Shown here: positions 54,705 to 64,000 of the stretch, piece by piece
Position numbering within the stretch: the stretch's first letter is position 1
Layout of the letters: the number at the start of each line of letters is the position of its first letter
Assembly (NCBI GenBank): GCA_015832175.1
Contig: WJXW01000017.1
Coordinates: forward strand, 620,001 to 684,000
Length of the DNA: 64,000 nt
DNA from: Paraphaeosphaeria minitans
Taxonomy: Eukaryota > Ascomycota > Dothideomycetes > Pleosporales > Didymosphaeriaceae
Reading direction: 5' to 3'
Notes under the pieces: generated by a model
What the model was told of the DNA's origin: nothing
Database searches by the model: none
Seen by the model: the letters and a program-made list of their open reading frames with translations, nothing else
Position numbers and translations under genes: made by a program

Positions 54705-56133
54705 TTTGGCGACTCTGGGCGCGGATCGATCGGTGCGGAGTGCAGTCTTGTTCACTTCGTCCTGTGCAAGTCCTGGGGCGTTGATGCAGAGCCCAGTCCA
54801 TTTCGTCATGTGATCTGGCGTCATAACTTTTCCTCCTTGAGCTAGCGCGCGCCATCCCTACCTGACGCGTTCTACCTCCTACCATCACTACAAACCTCCA
54901 GTGAACTGTACCAGGAATCGAGCTGACCACAATCGTTAACTTGATAGATCGTATCTGACTTCGCTGTTCTATCTATGTTACTTCTGGCTTGTGCAGCTTC
55001 GAAAAATCAATTTGAAGGCATGTCCTATGGTACAGAGACGGCACATGCTCGTCTTTCGGACGCAGGCCAACCGGAGTACAATTTTATCGTTGTAATTCCT
55101 AGGAACCACCTCTACCTCAGCCGGCACTACTTTCCTAGCCCACCGCACAGCGACTGTATCAGGCTGGACAGCAACTGCCCTTGCTACTGATGTGACGATC
55201 GCCATCTCAAGCTGTGGAGGCATCAGCGCACCTTTCCTCTTGGTCCGAACTACCCCATGGGCAATGTAAATTTGAAACTTGTAGCTGTAATCGTATTGTG
55301 ACGGACCATCCTATAGTGGACTGTCTTCGGCATGCTCTGCGCTACCTTTCTCGTGACCGTCTACCTTGGGTTCAGACTTGGAACCTCAACTTTGCGCCCG
55401 GTGCGGCCGAGCAGTTACCTAACGGCGGGGATGAGTATTGATAGCAAGATTCTAGAGAGATAAGGCGGGGTATTTGCGCGAGTTTCGCCACAAGTAGGAC
55501 AGCGAGAACGCCGTAAAGGTCTGAGTGTTTCGCTCCGCACGGAAGATAGAGTAGATTCTCGAAAGCAATAGAATTGCGAGGATCCTGTGTTGTTTTACAC
55601 TGTTCCTGCTAGACCTGCTAGACCTGAAAGAGGTTCGAATCTTTGTAAATTCCACCACCCTCAAGCGTAAGTTAGTGTGCGAGAGCGATAACTTCTGTCG
55701 GTAGCCTCCAAGTTTGTCTCACAGTTGAGCGTCATTCCTCGCAGTATGGAGAATAGCTTGATGTGATATTCCATTAACCTTCACACGCAGCAAGATCCTC
55801 ATGCTATCTACATAATGCTAATGCAAAGCTGCAAGAGGCGATGCTAGAGATATGCCGAGGCTTCAGTTCCCCGCATCCCCCCACTTTACCTACCGTCCTA
55901 AACAACTGGCCAGGGTCCACATGGTAAGCACGCAAGAGTCTGTCCTCGTGTTGCAATATACCAATCCTACCACAATCTCACTGTCATCATATAAAATTTT
56001 GATTGTGCTTTCCTCTAAACTCTAAACACCTACACCGGCCAGTACTCAGAACAACATCAACAACCACTAGGTGACACGTGATCCGACCTGACATTCGAAA
56101 AACATCCAGAGCACATCAGTACCTACAACAAGA
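54705..56133. other. Intergenic, divergent promoters, no gene seen
   Basis: This stretch lies between the coilin-like gene (minus) and the cupin gene (plus). A GAGGTTCGAATC string near 55631 resembles a tRNA T-arm but no acceptor or anticodon arms can be paired around it. Confidence 0.5.
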
Positions 56134-56694
56134 ATGTCATCAGACCAAGCACCAGCACCAACGTCATCAAACCATGACCACACCCACGACCACGACCATT
56201 CGCACCCCCATCCCACCCCAGAAGACGCTTGGAAAAACACTGGTATCCGCGTAATCCCAGGTGACTCCCTCGAGCCCGTCGGCGGCGCCCACAAAACCAT
56301 GGGCATGGACCGCGCCGCCGCCATAAACTTCGCACGCGTGGGCGCCTCCAAGCTCTGGGCCGGCACCGTGCACATCCACGCCGGCGCCAAAACGGGCGCA
56401 CACCACCACGGGCACCTCGAGTCCGTGATCTATGTGCTCAAGGGCCGCGCGCGCATGCGCTGGGGCGAGAACCTGGAATTCACTGCCGAAGCCGGGCCCG
56501 GCGATTTCATCTTTGTGCCGCCGTATGTGCCGCATCAGGAGATCAATGCGAGCAGCGAGGAGAAGCTGGAGTGTGTGCTTATGCGGAGCGATAGTGAGGC
56601 TGTGGCGGTTAACTTGCCGGAGCTGGAGCCCGTGGAGAGACCGGAGACGGTGAAGTGGATTGATCCTACGCATCCGGACGGGGCGGGTGCATAA
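56134..56694 (+). CDS. Single-domain cupin protein
   Basis: A single exon of 186 aa. The N-terminus is His-rich (HDHTHDHDHSHPHP), which may bind metal. The cupin domain has motif 1 as Gly, then HHHGHLE, then VIYVLKG, and motif 2 as GDFIFVPPYVPHQEIN, giving a three-His one-Glu metal site typical of cupin_2 enzymes and binding proteins. Cupins include dioxygenases, isomerases and sugar-binding proteins, so the reaction cannot be read from this. No intron is needed. The gene stands alone with 1.4 kb upstream and almost 2 kb downstream without intact genes. Confidence 0.88.
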   Translation: MSSDQAPAPTSSNHDHTHDHDHSHPHPTPEDAWKNTGIRVIPGDSLEPVGGAHKTMGMDRAAAINFARVGASKLWAGTVHIHAGAKTGAHHHGHLESVIYVLKGRARMRWGENLEFTAEAGPGDFIFVPPYVPHQEINASSEEKLECVLMRSDSEAVAVNLPELEPVERPETVKWIDPTHPDGAGA

Positions 56695-58629
56695 GGAGCG
56701 TAAGGTGTGTAAGGGTGTGGAAATCTAAAAGAAGAAGATTGGGATCTTGGATAGAGAGACCTCGGGATGTGTTATACCTCTCAGAAGGGGATTTGATTGG
56801 TCGGGGTGGCTGGTATATCTGGAATATTTATGAAAATTGATATTCACTGAATTAACGAGACGCTTTGCCAAAAGATAAAGCCAGGTTGCGCGTTGTGCTG
56901 AGGCCAAGCAACTATGGCCCATTGCTACCAACATATGGTGGATGATTGTTTTAGCATTCTACAAAGGTCTATTTAAACAGAAAGGGTGTAACGTTTGTGA
57001 ATCGAATTTGCTGGACTTGGTTGACAGTGACTGAGGATTATAAGAAATCCGATAACCTCTCAGTGCGTACAGTAGCCATGGATGTGTTAGAGTGGTGATT
57101 TAAACCAACTGAGAGGACAAAATAGGTACTAGAGATAGTGGTAGGGTTAGGATGCCATGCGCGAAGGAACGGAGGCGCCGAACTGGCTCACAGCGCACGC
57201 ACTTGTCCGGGTTGCCCCAACCGCACTTAACGCCAGCTTGCCTAGGGTACCAGCCTCTTTTAGCTTTAAACCACATATTGTCCTCATACCTAGAGAAATT
57301 CGAGCTCTTCATGTAGTCTTGGAATCTGAAAGCAATTTCCGACTTCCTGACCCCTTCATCCAAGCCGCATCATCAATTCAAATAGAGTCCTGGGTATCCA
57401 TTGTTATGTGCGTGCTGCTATTTTCACCATTACCATAACTGTCTTCGGCCTGTTTCCGATGCACGCGAGTGCACTACACCTCTGTCCCGCCGGTTCTAGA
57501 ACGCTAAGCACACACCTCTAGTACCATAAAATGGCACATTTCTAGCCGCGAACAGCAAGAGCTGTCAGGTCAAGCGGCCCTTTTCCATCTCTCAATCTGC
57601 GAACCATCATCCATTAACGCCCTCTTTATCTTGCTGATCGCGAGTCACTTTACTTTCCCAACGATGCCGAGAAACGTCTCTAGATATCGACCTGTGGAGC
57701 CTGGATAATCCGTTTAAGTCGTCATATTTCTTGGACTCAGAGAGACATGAGCGCGACCCGAAACCTGAGTTCCTGCAATCGAGTTCGTGGCTCGCACGCT
57801 TGGAATCAGATCCCGATGACTTCCGCTTTGCCAATCTAGCTTGCCCAATAAGTGCGATTATCGTTTTCTTTCTCAGTCTCTTTCTAATTTTGGGGTCACG
57901 GCTTCCCATCAAATGGACGCCAGCCAGTGCCTCTATCGCGGCGACTATATAGAAAATGCAAAGACCGAATTCTGGTCCACATCTAGTCACCAACATCTTA
58001 GTCACACTGCTTCTCACGCCCTTGCAGACCAGTATCTCACTCAGCCTGGATGTTCGACATTGAGGTGGAACTCTGGGGTGAGATTTCTGACCGTCTGGTT
58101 CGAGCGGAGGAGCTCCGGAATGATGCCAGTAGTTGGAAACCTACTGTGTAACTACGGGACGGATCTGATCAACGCACTCGACCGTTCAATTTACACCGCC
58201 TACTGCCTTGCTGAAACTAAGGAAGGTATCTGCTCCGTGCAGGGCACTCCACATGTGGCGACCATAGTCCTTGTCATAGCACTGGCAAAGTGGTATCACG
58301 ACAGATCACGATCACCGCGCTTGTCACTATCGGTGATGCAAATCTTCTTTCCCGGAAGCGCGAGGTCCCTTCACACAAAACATGTGCCTCGCATCGTACG
58401 TCGACATCGCAGAATGCGCAAACACTGTGATCAAATACCTAGACTAGAGCCTAGTGCTTCGCAGTTACAGGCTGTCAGGCATGGTACGATGGATAGCTTA
58501 TCTCATATTGTATGTGAGTCAGCTCACGGACCCATAAGGTAGGTACGCCTTATCTGTGGGCCTTCGACTCTACTACATGGATCCTTTTCATTACCTACGC
58601 GATACACTACCAATACGATACGCTACCTA
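56695..58629. other. Intergenic, no secure gene
   Basis: The longest frames are a minus-strand 136-codon frame (57607-58017, starting with a possible membrane segment FGLCIFYIVAAIEALAG) and an overlapping plus-strand frame (57841-58542). Neither shows a family motif, and I leave both unassigned. Decayed coding DNA is possible since a relic follows. Confidence 0.4.
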
Positions 58630-59186
58630 TCTTTCGGCTTCGGTATTTCCAGCGTCGCAATACTGCAGTTCGTCCCGAACGATGGTGCTGTAGAAACTTT
58701 CTTGCCCGGACTCTTCCGGCCAATATACCCCAAACAGGACTTGCACTGCTCCAATTCGTGCCCAACAGGTTCATCAATAATGCCTGCGTCAAGTGCGAGT
58801 GGTAACTAGAGTAGTTCTATGCCATGGGCATAAAGGGGGTCCGCGCGTCTGCCAACAGACGTAGTGAATAGCGCAGCGCGTACTTCTTGCGAATCCCGTA
58901 CCGATTATCGGTTCCTCTCCTTTCCATATTCGGTATCTTGCACTGGCTGGTATTCGAAAGCTTCTTTGTTGTGAATGAAGCTGTGAAGCTTTTGAAACGG
59001 ATGAAATTCTCGGTCCCACCTGCAGCTTACATGGGCCTCGCAATCATTGCGGCGATGTTCCTTTACGTTATCGTGGTAGTTCTTGGATATTGCATCAACC
59101 TATGCCTATGCTACGGAGCTGCAGTGTGGTCATTGCAGCAGCCTGCCACTCTGGTGAGGACGCGAACACAAGCAATAGCCAGGTAA
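58630..59186 (+). pseudogene. Relic of a fungal DUF6536-type membrane protein
   Basis: Three pieces of one family appear in order but in different frames. At 58630 a frame reads SFGFGISSVAILQF, matching the end of the first half. At about 58715-58803 a second frame reads LPANIPQTGLALLQF and ends in KCEW, matching the VLLANxPQxxLSFLY..DEW helix. At about 58878-59186 a third piece reads YFLRIPYRLSVPLLSIFGILHWLVFESFFVV, the family's best-known motif, followed by another membrane segment. An in-frame TAG (about 58868-58870) and at least one frameshift (near 58700) break it, and the N-terminal part is missing. The intact family has several membrane helices and no known function. Confidence 0.6.
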
Positions 59187-59469
59187 AAAAAAGTTCGAAG
59201 AGGTATTGAGTGCGATCCTACTGATTACTTTAACGAAATTGTTGGGAATTGTGGATTTTTGGCCGACTATGTTGACTTCCGGATAGAAAAAAGGTTGTAT
59301 GCTCAATTGTAACGCGAGCGGGGTCACGACGTCTTCAACCAAGCAAGAACACGATTACTTATGTACACAGGCTTGCGTTGAATTGAGATCAAGAGCTCGT
59401 AAAGCAAATTCCTTTCGCTGTAATCGGATTTTTTGGTAGTAATTTACCGACCATACAACAGAATAAGGT

Positions 59470-60771
59470 TTAGGCGTACTCCTTCTCTAACGCAATCATG
59501 TCACCAAACAAAGTGAGGAGTTTGCTTCCTTCTTCTTTTTTTAACGGCAGTAACGGCCTCCTTGGAGCCTTACCGTACCCGTGTAATTCACCCAATACAT
59601 ATTCTTGGACACAACATTAGCAGGCCCCAAGCGAATATGCGGCGGACACTTACTCATTCCTCTTACACCAGCTGGCACAGCGGCCACATCAGCTTTGGAA
59701 AGTATCGCTTGAATCCTTTCGGTCTCCCTTTTTTCATCTGCCGAAAGTTTCCCCTTGTTGAGAAGTGCCCACAGTCTAGTCGAAGACGATGGCGCAAAGT
59801 TGGGTATTCCACTTACGGTACCATGACCGCCACACATCGTCCATGGGGTGAGGTCTGCAATGAGTCCGTCAAGCAGCAAGAAGGGATAGGGTCTGCTGGA
59901 GTTGATCTCAGGTTCGGATCGGATGGTCGAGGACAGACGGACAAGCTTCCCAATGCTCCCCCCGCAACTGTACGGTCATAAAAAAACATGTTAGCAATGA
60001 AGATTACATAAGACTTATGCTATCTGTATTATGGGAGGCTTACGTGAGTTTTACACCGCACAAGTTTGTTGCTCGACGTATAATGGATTCAATTACTTCG
60101 GATGACATGTCTTGATCTGCTGAATTTGCCGGGAAGTTATAAAGGAATAGAGGTATCTGTGTGTATGAGTCTCCGATAAGATTTCGTGCAAATGTGCTAT
60201 CGTACTGGAGATGATTCGCATATGTCAATGTAATACTGAATCACTTGTTCCTGGTCCGCATTGAGACTGGCTGCGTAGTATGCAGGTAAAATGACAAGCC
60301 CGGCGTCGCTATGTTAAGTCAGCGATATATTGATATTATGCAAGAAAAGATAAAACCCACGCTCCAGCATCTGCTGCTGCCATGGCAAGCTGAATGGTCT
60401 CACGTGTACTGGAGCCACCTACACCTGCCACAATTGGTGTGTCGGCCAATTCAGCTTCGTCCAAGACAGTTCGAATGAACCGAATAAGTTCCACACGTTC
60501 GTTTGGACTCTGCGGCTATGTCAGAGGCTTGAAGCGGTCTGTCCGATTGCTCTCACCAAGTGAACAGCCTCTCCTAAAGAGCCTGCGCACACTGGACTGA
60601 TTCCCTTCGTGGCAAGGTCTGAATTCTATATCAACGATTATTCGCTACATTCTAGCCTTTGTCACACCTACTCAAAAGATGCTTTTTGTAGCTGTCGTAA
60701 TCGATTTCTTGGTCATCAGTGAAGAAAGTCGGCAGAGGTCCATACAACCCTGGTTTCAAGTTTCGGACCAT
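59470..60771 (-). CDS. DapA-family (dihydrodipicolinate synthase-like) aldolase
   Basis: Seven exons: 60771-60672, 60618-60557, 60509-60361, 60308-60206, 60156-60044, 59967-59654, 59603-59470; all phases agree, giving 324 aa. The fold is a TIM barrel that forms a Schiff base. Marks: LYGPLPTFFTDDQEID, GSLGEAVHLSPNERVELI, GVGGSSTRETIQLA, DAGADAGLVILPAYY, LFLYNFP with Tyr144, and CGVKLTCG with the Schiff-base Lys174, then GTVSGIPNFAP and RRPLLPL. In fungi such enzymes cleave or form 2-keto-3-deoxy acids or 4-hydroxy-2-oxoglutarate; the bacterial lysine role is not expected. The exact substrate is open. It diverges from an amino-acid permease, suggesting a shared pathway. Six introns of 47-76 bp break it so strongly that no long frame remains except in exon 6. 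Confidence 0.88.
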
Positions 60772-61237
60772 GGTTGATGGTTGTAGGGAACTTGCGTTCC
60801 TAATTTGATTCAAGTCGTTGATGTCGCTTCAAGCCGAAAATGCCATGGGGTGGAGTTCGGTGGACATTCTTGTCGATGGCAGGGTTGTTTGCCGGGGCGT
60901 GATCAAAAGCGGAACGTCGGCAGCTCGCCGATGCCAGTAGATAGCGCCGCGGCAAGTTTACCGACAATCCCGACCCCGTTATCTTGGCTTTGACGCTCCA
61001 AAAGCTTATCGTGGGTTTGTCTCTCAGCTCGCCTAACCTTATTCATGACCTCTGGCGTGTACTCAGTCTTATCCTTATCATGGATGGCATGTCGTCCACG
61101 GCGCACTTAGACTGTGATAACAATTTCGTGAGTATGGATTTAGTCGACCACCGTCGCCCTTGGGGTCGCAAGAAATCGCACCACGAACCACTTGCCCAAC
61201 CCTGCGGTTTGCACTCGAGAACTGCTAGCGAGCAGCC
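60772..61237. promoter_or_regulatory. Divergent promoter of aldolase and permease genes, with CGG-N7-CCG palindrome
   Basis: The 466 bases between the two start codons carry no gene. At 60918-60930 lies CGG CAGCTCG CCG, an inverted CGG repeat of the kind bound by Zn2Cys6 dimers, with a further CGG at 60910-60912 and CCGCGG near 60947. A Zn2Cys6 gene lies 2.3 kb away on the plus strand. Binding is inference. Confidence 0.4.
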
Positions 61238-63162
61238 ATGGACAACAAAGAAGTGAAAACGAGTACCGGAGAGCCGAGCATGGAGGCAGAGTATGGTGAA
61301 GTACGAGTGTCCAATACGTCCTCACTTCAACGAGAGCTGAGGCCCCGCCATTTGTATGTGACGGTACACATACCCATCGTGATTCGCGGCTAAAGAACTC
61401 AGACAAATGATCGCGATCGGCGGCGTCATTGGAACTGGCCTTTTTCTAGGGACCGCCGGAAATCTTCAGAATGGAGGTCCTGCCGGTCTTCTGATCTCCT
61501 ATGTGATTATGAGCTCCCTCCTCTATGCGGTTATGTCAGCCCTCGGCGAGATGGTGTCTCAATTCCCGTTGCCTGGTGGTCAGTTTGCCTTGGCTCATCG
61601 TTTCGTCTCGCCTGAGTTTGGTTTTGCCATGGGATGGTTATTCTGGTACAACTAGTGAGTGAAACAATCTTTCCAGAAGGACCCCTGCTAACCCCGCTTC
61701 CCAGCATCATTGTACTGGCAGCTGAAGTGTCGGCTGCCGCTGTCTTAGTGACCTATTGGACCCATCCAGGCGATACCTGCACAGCGGGTATCTGTAACAA
61801 CGCACTGTGGGTTGGTCTCATGCTCATCTTTATCCTCGCAATCAACTTCGTTGGTACGCGCGCCTACGGTGAGATGGAATTTTGGTTTGCCGGTATCAAG
61901 GTCATTACCATCATCGGACTTATCATAGTGGGTGTGATAATTTCAGCCGGCGGTGGGCCGAAAAACGAGGCTATTGGCTTCAAGTACTGGGAAGAAACGG
62001 GTGGTTTTGTACAATTTCAAGACATTCCCGGGGCCAAGGGACGGTTTCTGGGCTTCTTTTCCGTACTGATATCCGCAGCATTCGCGTAAGCTAGAGGCCT
62101 TCTCAATGTTCATTGCGACGCTAACGATTGGTATAGTTTTATTGGCAGCGAATTAACGGCCATTGCAGCTGCCGAAACCGGGAACCCTCGCAAGTCTGTC
62201 CCAAGCGCAATCAAGGGTGTTTGGGTCCGTCTCGTTCTCTTCTATCTATGCAGCGCATTCATCATCGGTATTTTGGTATCTCCGTCGGATCCTTCCCTCA
62301 GTCTGGACTCGACAGCAGCCAAAAGTCCCTTTGTCATTGCGATGAAAAATGCGGGAATTAAGGTCTTACCTTCCATCGTCAATGCTGCACTCTTATCTAG
62401 TGCATGGTCTGCAGGTTGCGCGGATCTATACGTCTCTTCGCGCACTCTCTATGGCTTATACACCCGCGGCCATGCGCCTGCGTTCATGGGTAAAACACGG
62501 AATGACGGTCTTCCTTGGGTCGCAGTTACCATTGGCGCCTTTTTCTCCCTGCTCTCCTTTATGGCCGCAAGTAAAGGCAGTGCAGGGAAGGCGTTCGGCT
62601 ACTGTAAGTCTCCCCGTATGATTATCTTGATATCGCTTCTGACTTTTCCAGTCGCCAACATGACTGCCATATGTGGCATAATCTCTTGGATATGCATTCT
62701 TTTCACATACACGCGATGGTACAAAGGCTTGCGAGTGCAATGTGTCGACAGATCGACTCTGCCCTACCGAGCTCCGCTACAACCTTATCTCAGCTATTAG
62801 TAAGACTATCTCCCACATCACGCATCGCCGACCTCAGCTAAGCCGTTCACAGTGGCATGACAGTCTCCATTATGGTGTTGATCTTTGGTGGCTTCACAGC
62901 TTTCAGTAAGTCTAACCTCCTATACCACGCATCTTCGAACTTAGCTAAGCTTTTCGCAGTGCCAACATTTGACGTTTCATCTTTCATCACTACTTACTTC
63001 CCCATACCGTTCTTCGCTGTTCTCTTCGCTGGATACAAGTTTTGGAAGAAGAGCCACATGGTTTCTTTCGAGAAAATGGATTTCTTTACCGGTGCCTCTT
63101 CTGAGATGCCTTCGGAAACAGTCGCTCAGGGCTGGTGGCAAAAAATTAAAGACAACGTCTGA
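61238..63162 (+). CDS. Amino-acid permease, fungal YAT family (Gap1-like)
   Basis: Seven exons: 61238-61353, 61403-61654, 61705-62085, 62137-62603, 62652-62799, 62853-62905, 62960-63162; phases agree, giving 539 aa with about 12 membrane segments. The substrate motif after the cytosolic N-terminus reads LRPRHLQMIAIGGVIGTGLFLGT, joined across intron 1. Further marks: PGGQFALAHRFVSPEFGFAMGWLFWYNY, FIGSELTAIAAAETGNPRKSVPSAIK, SRTLYGLYTRGHAP, and FANMTAICGIISW followed by FTYTRWYKGL. It imports amino acids with protons at the plasma membrane. The substrate may be linked to the divergent aldolase (for example a hydroxylated amino acid), which is inference. Introns are 48-54 bp. Confidence 0.93.
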
Positions 63163-63512
63163 CAAGGCAAGGGTTGTGGAAGGTCCGAAGCGGGTTTGAA
63201 TCAGTAGCATAGTACGAAATTTTATCGCACGGGTTGAGTCCATATTATTGTCCATATTACATTGTTACACAAGAAGAGTATGATACCTATGCGGGTAATG
63301 TCTGTTTTTGTGATGCTTGTTGAAAGGGTTTTGAAATTGGTTAGGCCATCTATCGAGGCGGGATGACGGGACTAACCCAGATCAGAACTAGCCCATACGT
63401 CAATTCCTGCATCCATAAATGCGCACGCTTGTCTCGACATCTCCACTTCCCGACTCTAAGCAAAATTGCAAACAGCTGCGCATCCATAGTCTTACTTTCG
63501 CGCCGGAAGCTT
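63163..63512. other. Short intergenic stretch
   Basis: 350 bases lie between the permease stop and the Zn2Cys6 start, holding the permease 3' end and the regulator promoter. No gene is seen. Confidence 0.5.
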
Positions 63513-64000
63513 ATGGAGAGTGGCGATCAATCTGTGGTCGACCATCAATCGACCGAACGTCGCTCTGTCAGGGCCAATCGTGCATGCGCTTCTTGTAGAG
63601 TGCGCAAACAGCGATGCACTCTTTTTTCAACAACAGGGCAAACGGCGTGCCAACGCTGCGCTCGTCACGGAATGCCTTGTTCCTTCGAGGCAGAACCAGA
63701 AGATGCGTATCAGGAGCAACCGGGACCAACAAAGCTCGCTCAGATGGTGGTGCAGCTGCAGCAAAGGTAGATAGTCCACTTGCCATTCCCTCCGCATTTT
63801 CGCACCCCTGGGCATGTATTGATCTATTCGATTCTCGTTAGGGTAAATCAACACGAAGCTCGCATAGCTGAGCTGGAGCATTTTGATTCTACTCCACGCA
63901 AGTACCCCCGGCTATCCAGATCTTCTATACCAACCACCTCGCTGCCGATCGCCTCAGACAATGAAAACCAATATGCAGTGCGGAATGAATCCAACTCGAT
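63513..64000 (+). CDS. Zn2Cys6 transcription factor, N-terminal part, cut by the window end
   Basis: Exon 1 63513-63766; exon 2 starts at 63842 and is still open at 64000. The zinc cluster is CASCRVRKQRC, then a loop, then CQRCARHGMPC: six cysteines with the standard spacing, starting about residue 28. A linker follows (PTKLAQMVVQLQQR, continuing VNQHEARIAELEHF), which reads as the usual dimerisation coiled coil. The intron is placed because GTAGAT (63767) and TTAG (63841) join these two halves of the helix in frame. The start ATG at 63513 is the one nearest the cluster; a longer frame from 63363 is less likely. Position next to the aldolase/permease pair suggests it regulates them, which is inference. 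Confidence 0.85.

Noticed and set aside
55610..55660. GAGGTTCGAATC, a possible tRNA T-arm
   Set aside because: No acceptor stem, D-arm or anticodon arm can be paired at the required distances.
57607..58542. Overlapping frames on both strands that might be a small membrane protein
   Set aside because: One hydrophobic stretch only, no family motif, and no splice pattern extending it; left unassigned.
1..64000. CRISPR arrays, insertion sequences, phage genes, restriction or toxin-antitoxin systems
   Set aside because: The sequence is eukaryotic; no direct-repeat/spacer array, transposase or bacterial-type defence gene was seen. The only arrays are simple tandem repeats.

Overview
This window looks like nuclear DNA of a filamentous ascomycete (Pezizomycotina). 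A Dothideomycete is the best guess from overall protein style; this is inference, not a database result. The evidence: genes are broken by many short introns (about 47-102 bp, with GT..AG borders and CTAAC/CTGAC-like branch points), there are fungus-specific families (Zn2Cys6 regulators, a group VI-type histidine kinase, scytalone dehydratase, YAT-type permease), no operons, and GC-rich coding regions separated by 0.3-2.7 kb of non-coding DNA. I rebuilt exon structures by joining reading frames at splice consensus sites wherever the protein family pattern continues across the junction. About 48 introns were placed this way.

Layout. 0-6.2 kb: a small conserved hypothetical gene with an apparent frameshift, a C2H2-like/fungal regulator (minus strand), a decayed alcohol-dehydrogenase relic, and a ZZ-finger protein. 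7.1-9.4 kb: a Zn2Cys6 transcription factor. 10.6-15.3 kb: a peroxisomal D-amino-acid oxidase and a 7-exon conserved hypothetical protein. 16-21.2 kb: a three-RRM RNA-binding protein, a 2.4 kb repeat-rich non-coding stretch, and scytalone dehydratase of DHN-melanin synthesis. 22.5-30.8 kb: a multi-pass membrane protein, a Maf-family nucleotide pyrophosphatase, an NADP-dependent alkenal reductase, and an alpha-glucoside-type MFS permease. 30.8-37 kb: gene-poor DNA holding a HET-like relic and one F-box gene.

37-46.7 kb: an ER-type J protein, a kelch protein, a PPxY-like hypothetical protein and an Sln1-type hybrid histidine kinase with a long repeat-rich leader. 48.2-56.7 kb: a CE1 acetylxylan esterase, an octamer satellite, a MetE-like protein, an acidic protein with coilin-like ends, and a cupin. 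58.6-64 kb: a decayed DUF6536-type membrane gene, then an apparent metabolic module: a DapA-family aldolase (minus) and an amino-acid permease (plus) diverge from one 466 bp promoter, followed by a Zn2Cys6 regulator that runs off the window.

Most notable: a fungal protein with coilin-like architecture; three GC-AG introns among about 48 placed; the divergent aldolase/permease/regulator module with a CGG-N7-CCG palindrome between the genes; two relic genes recognisable only by joining frames; and two stop-free introns of length 3n that could be retained in frame. I did not find an obviously new defence or mobile system.
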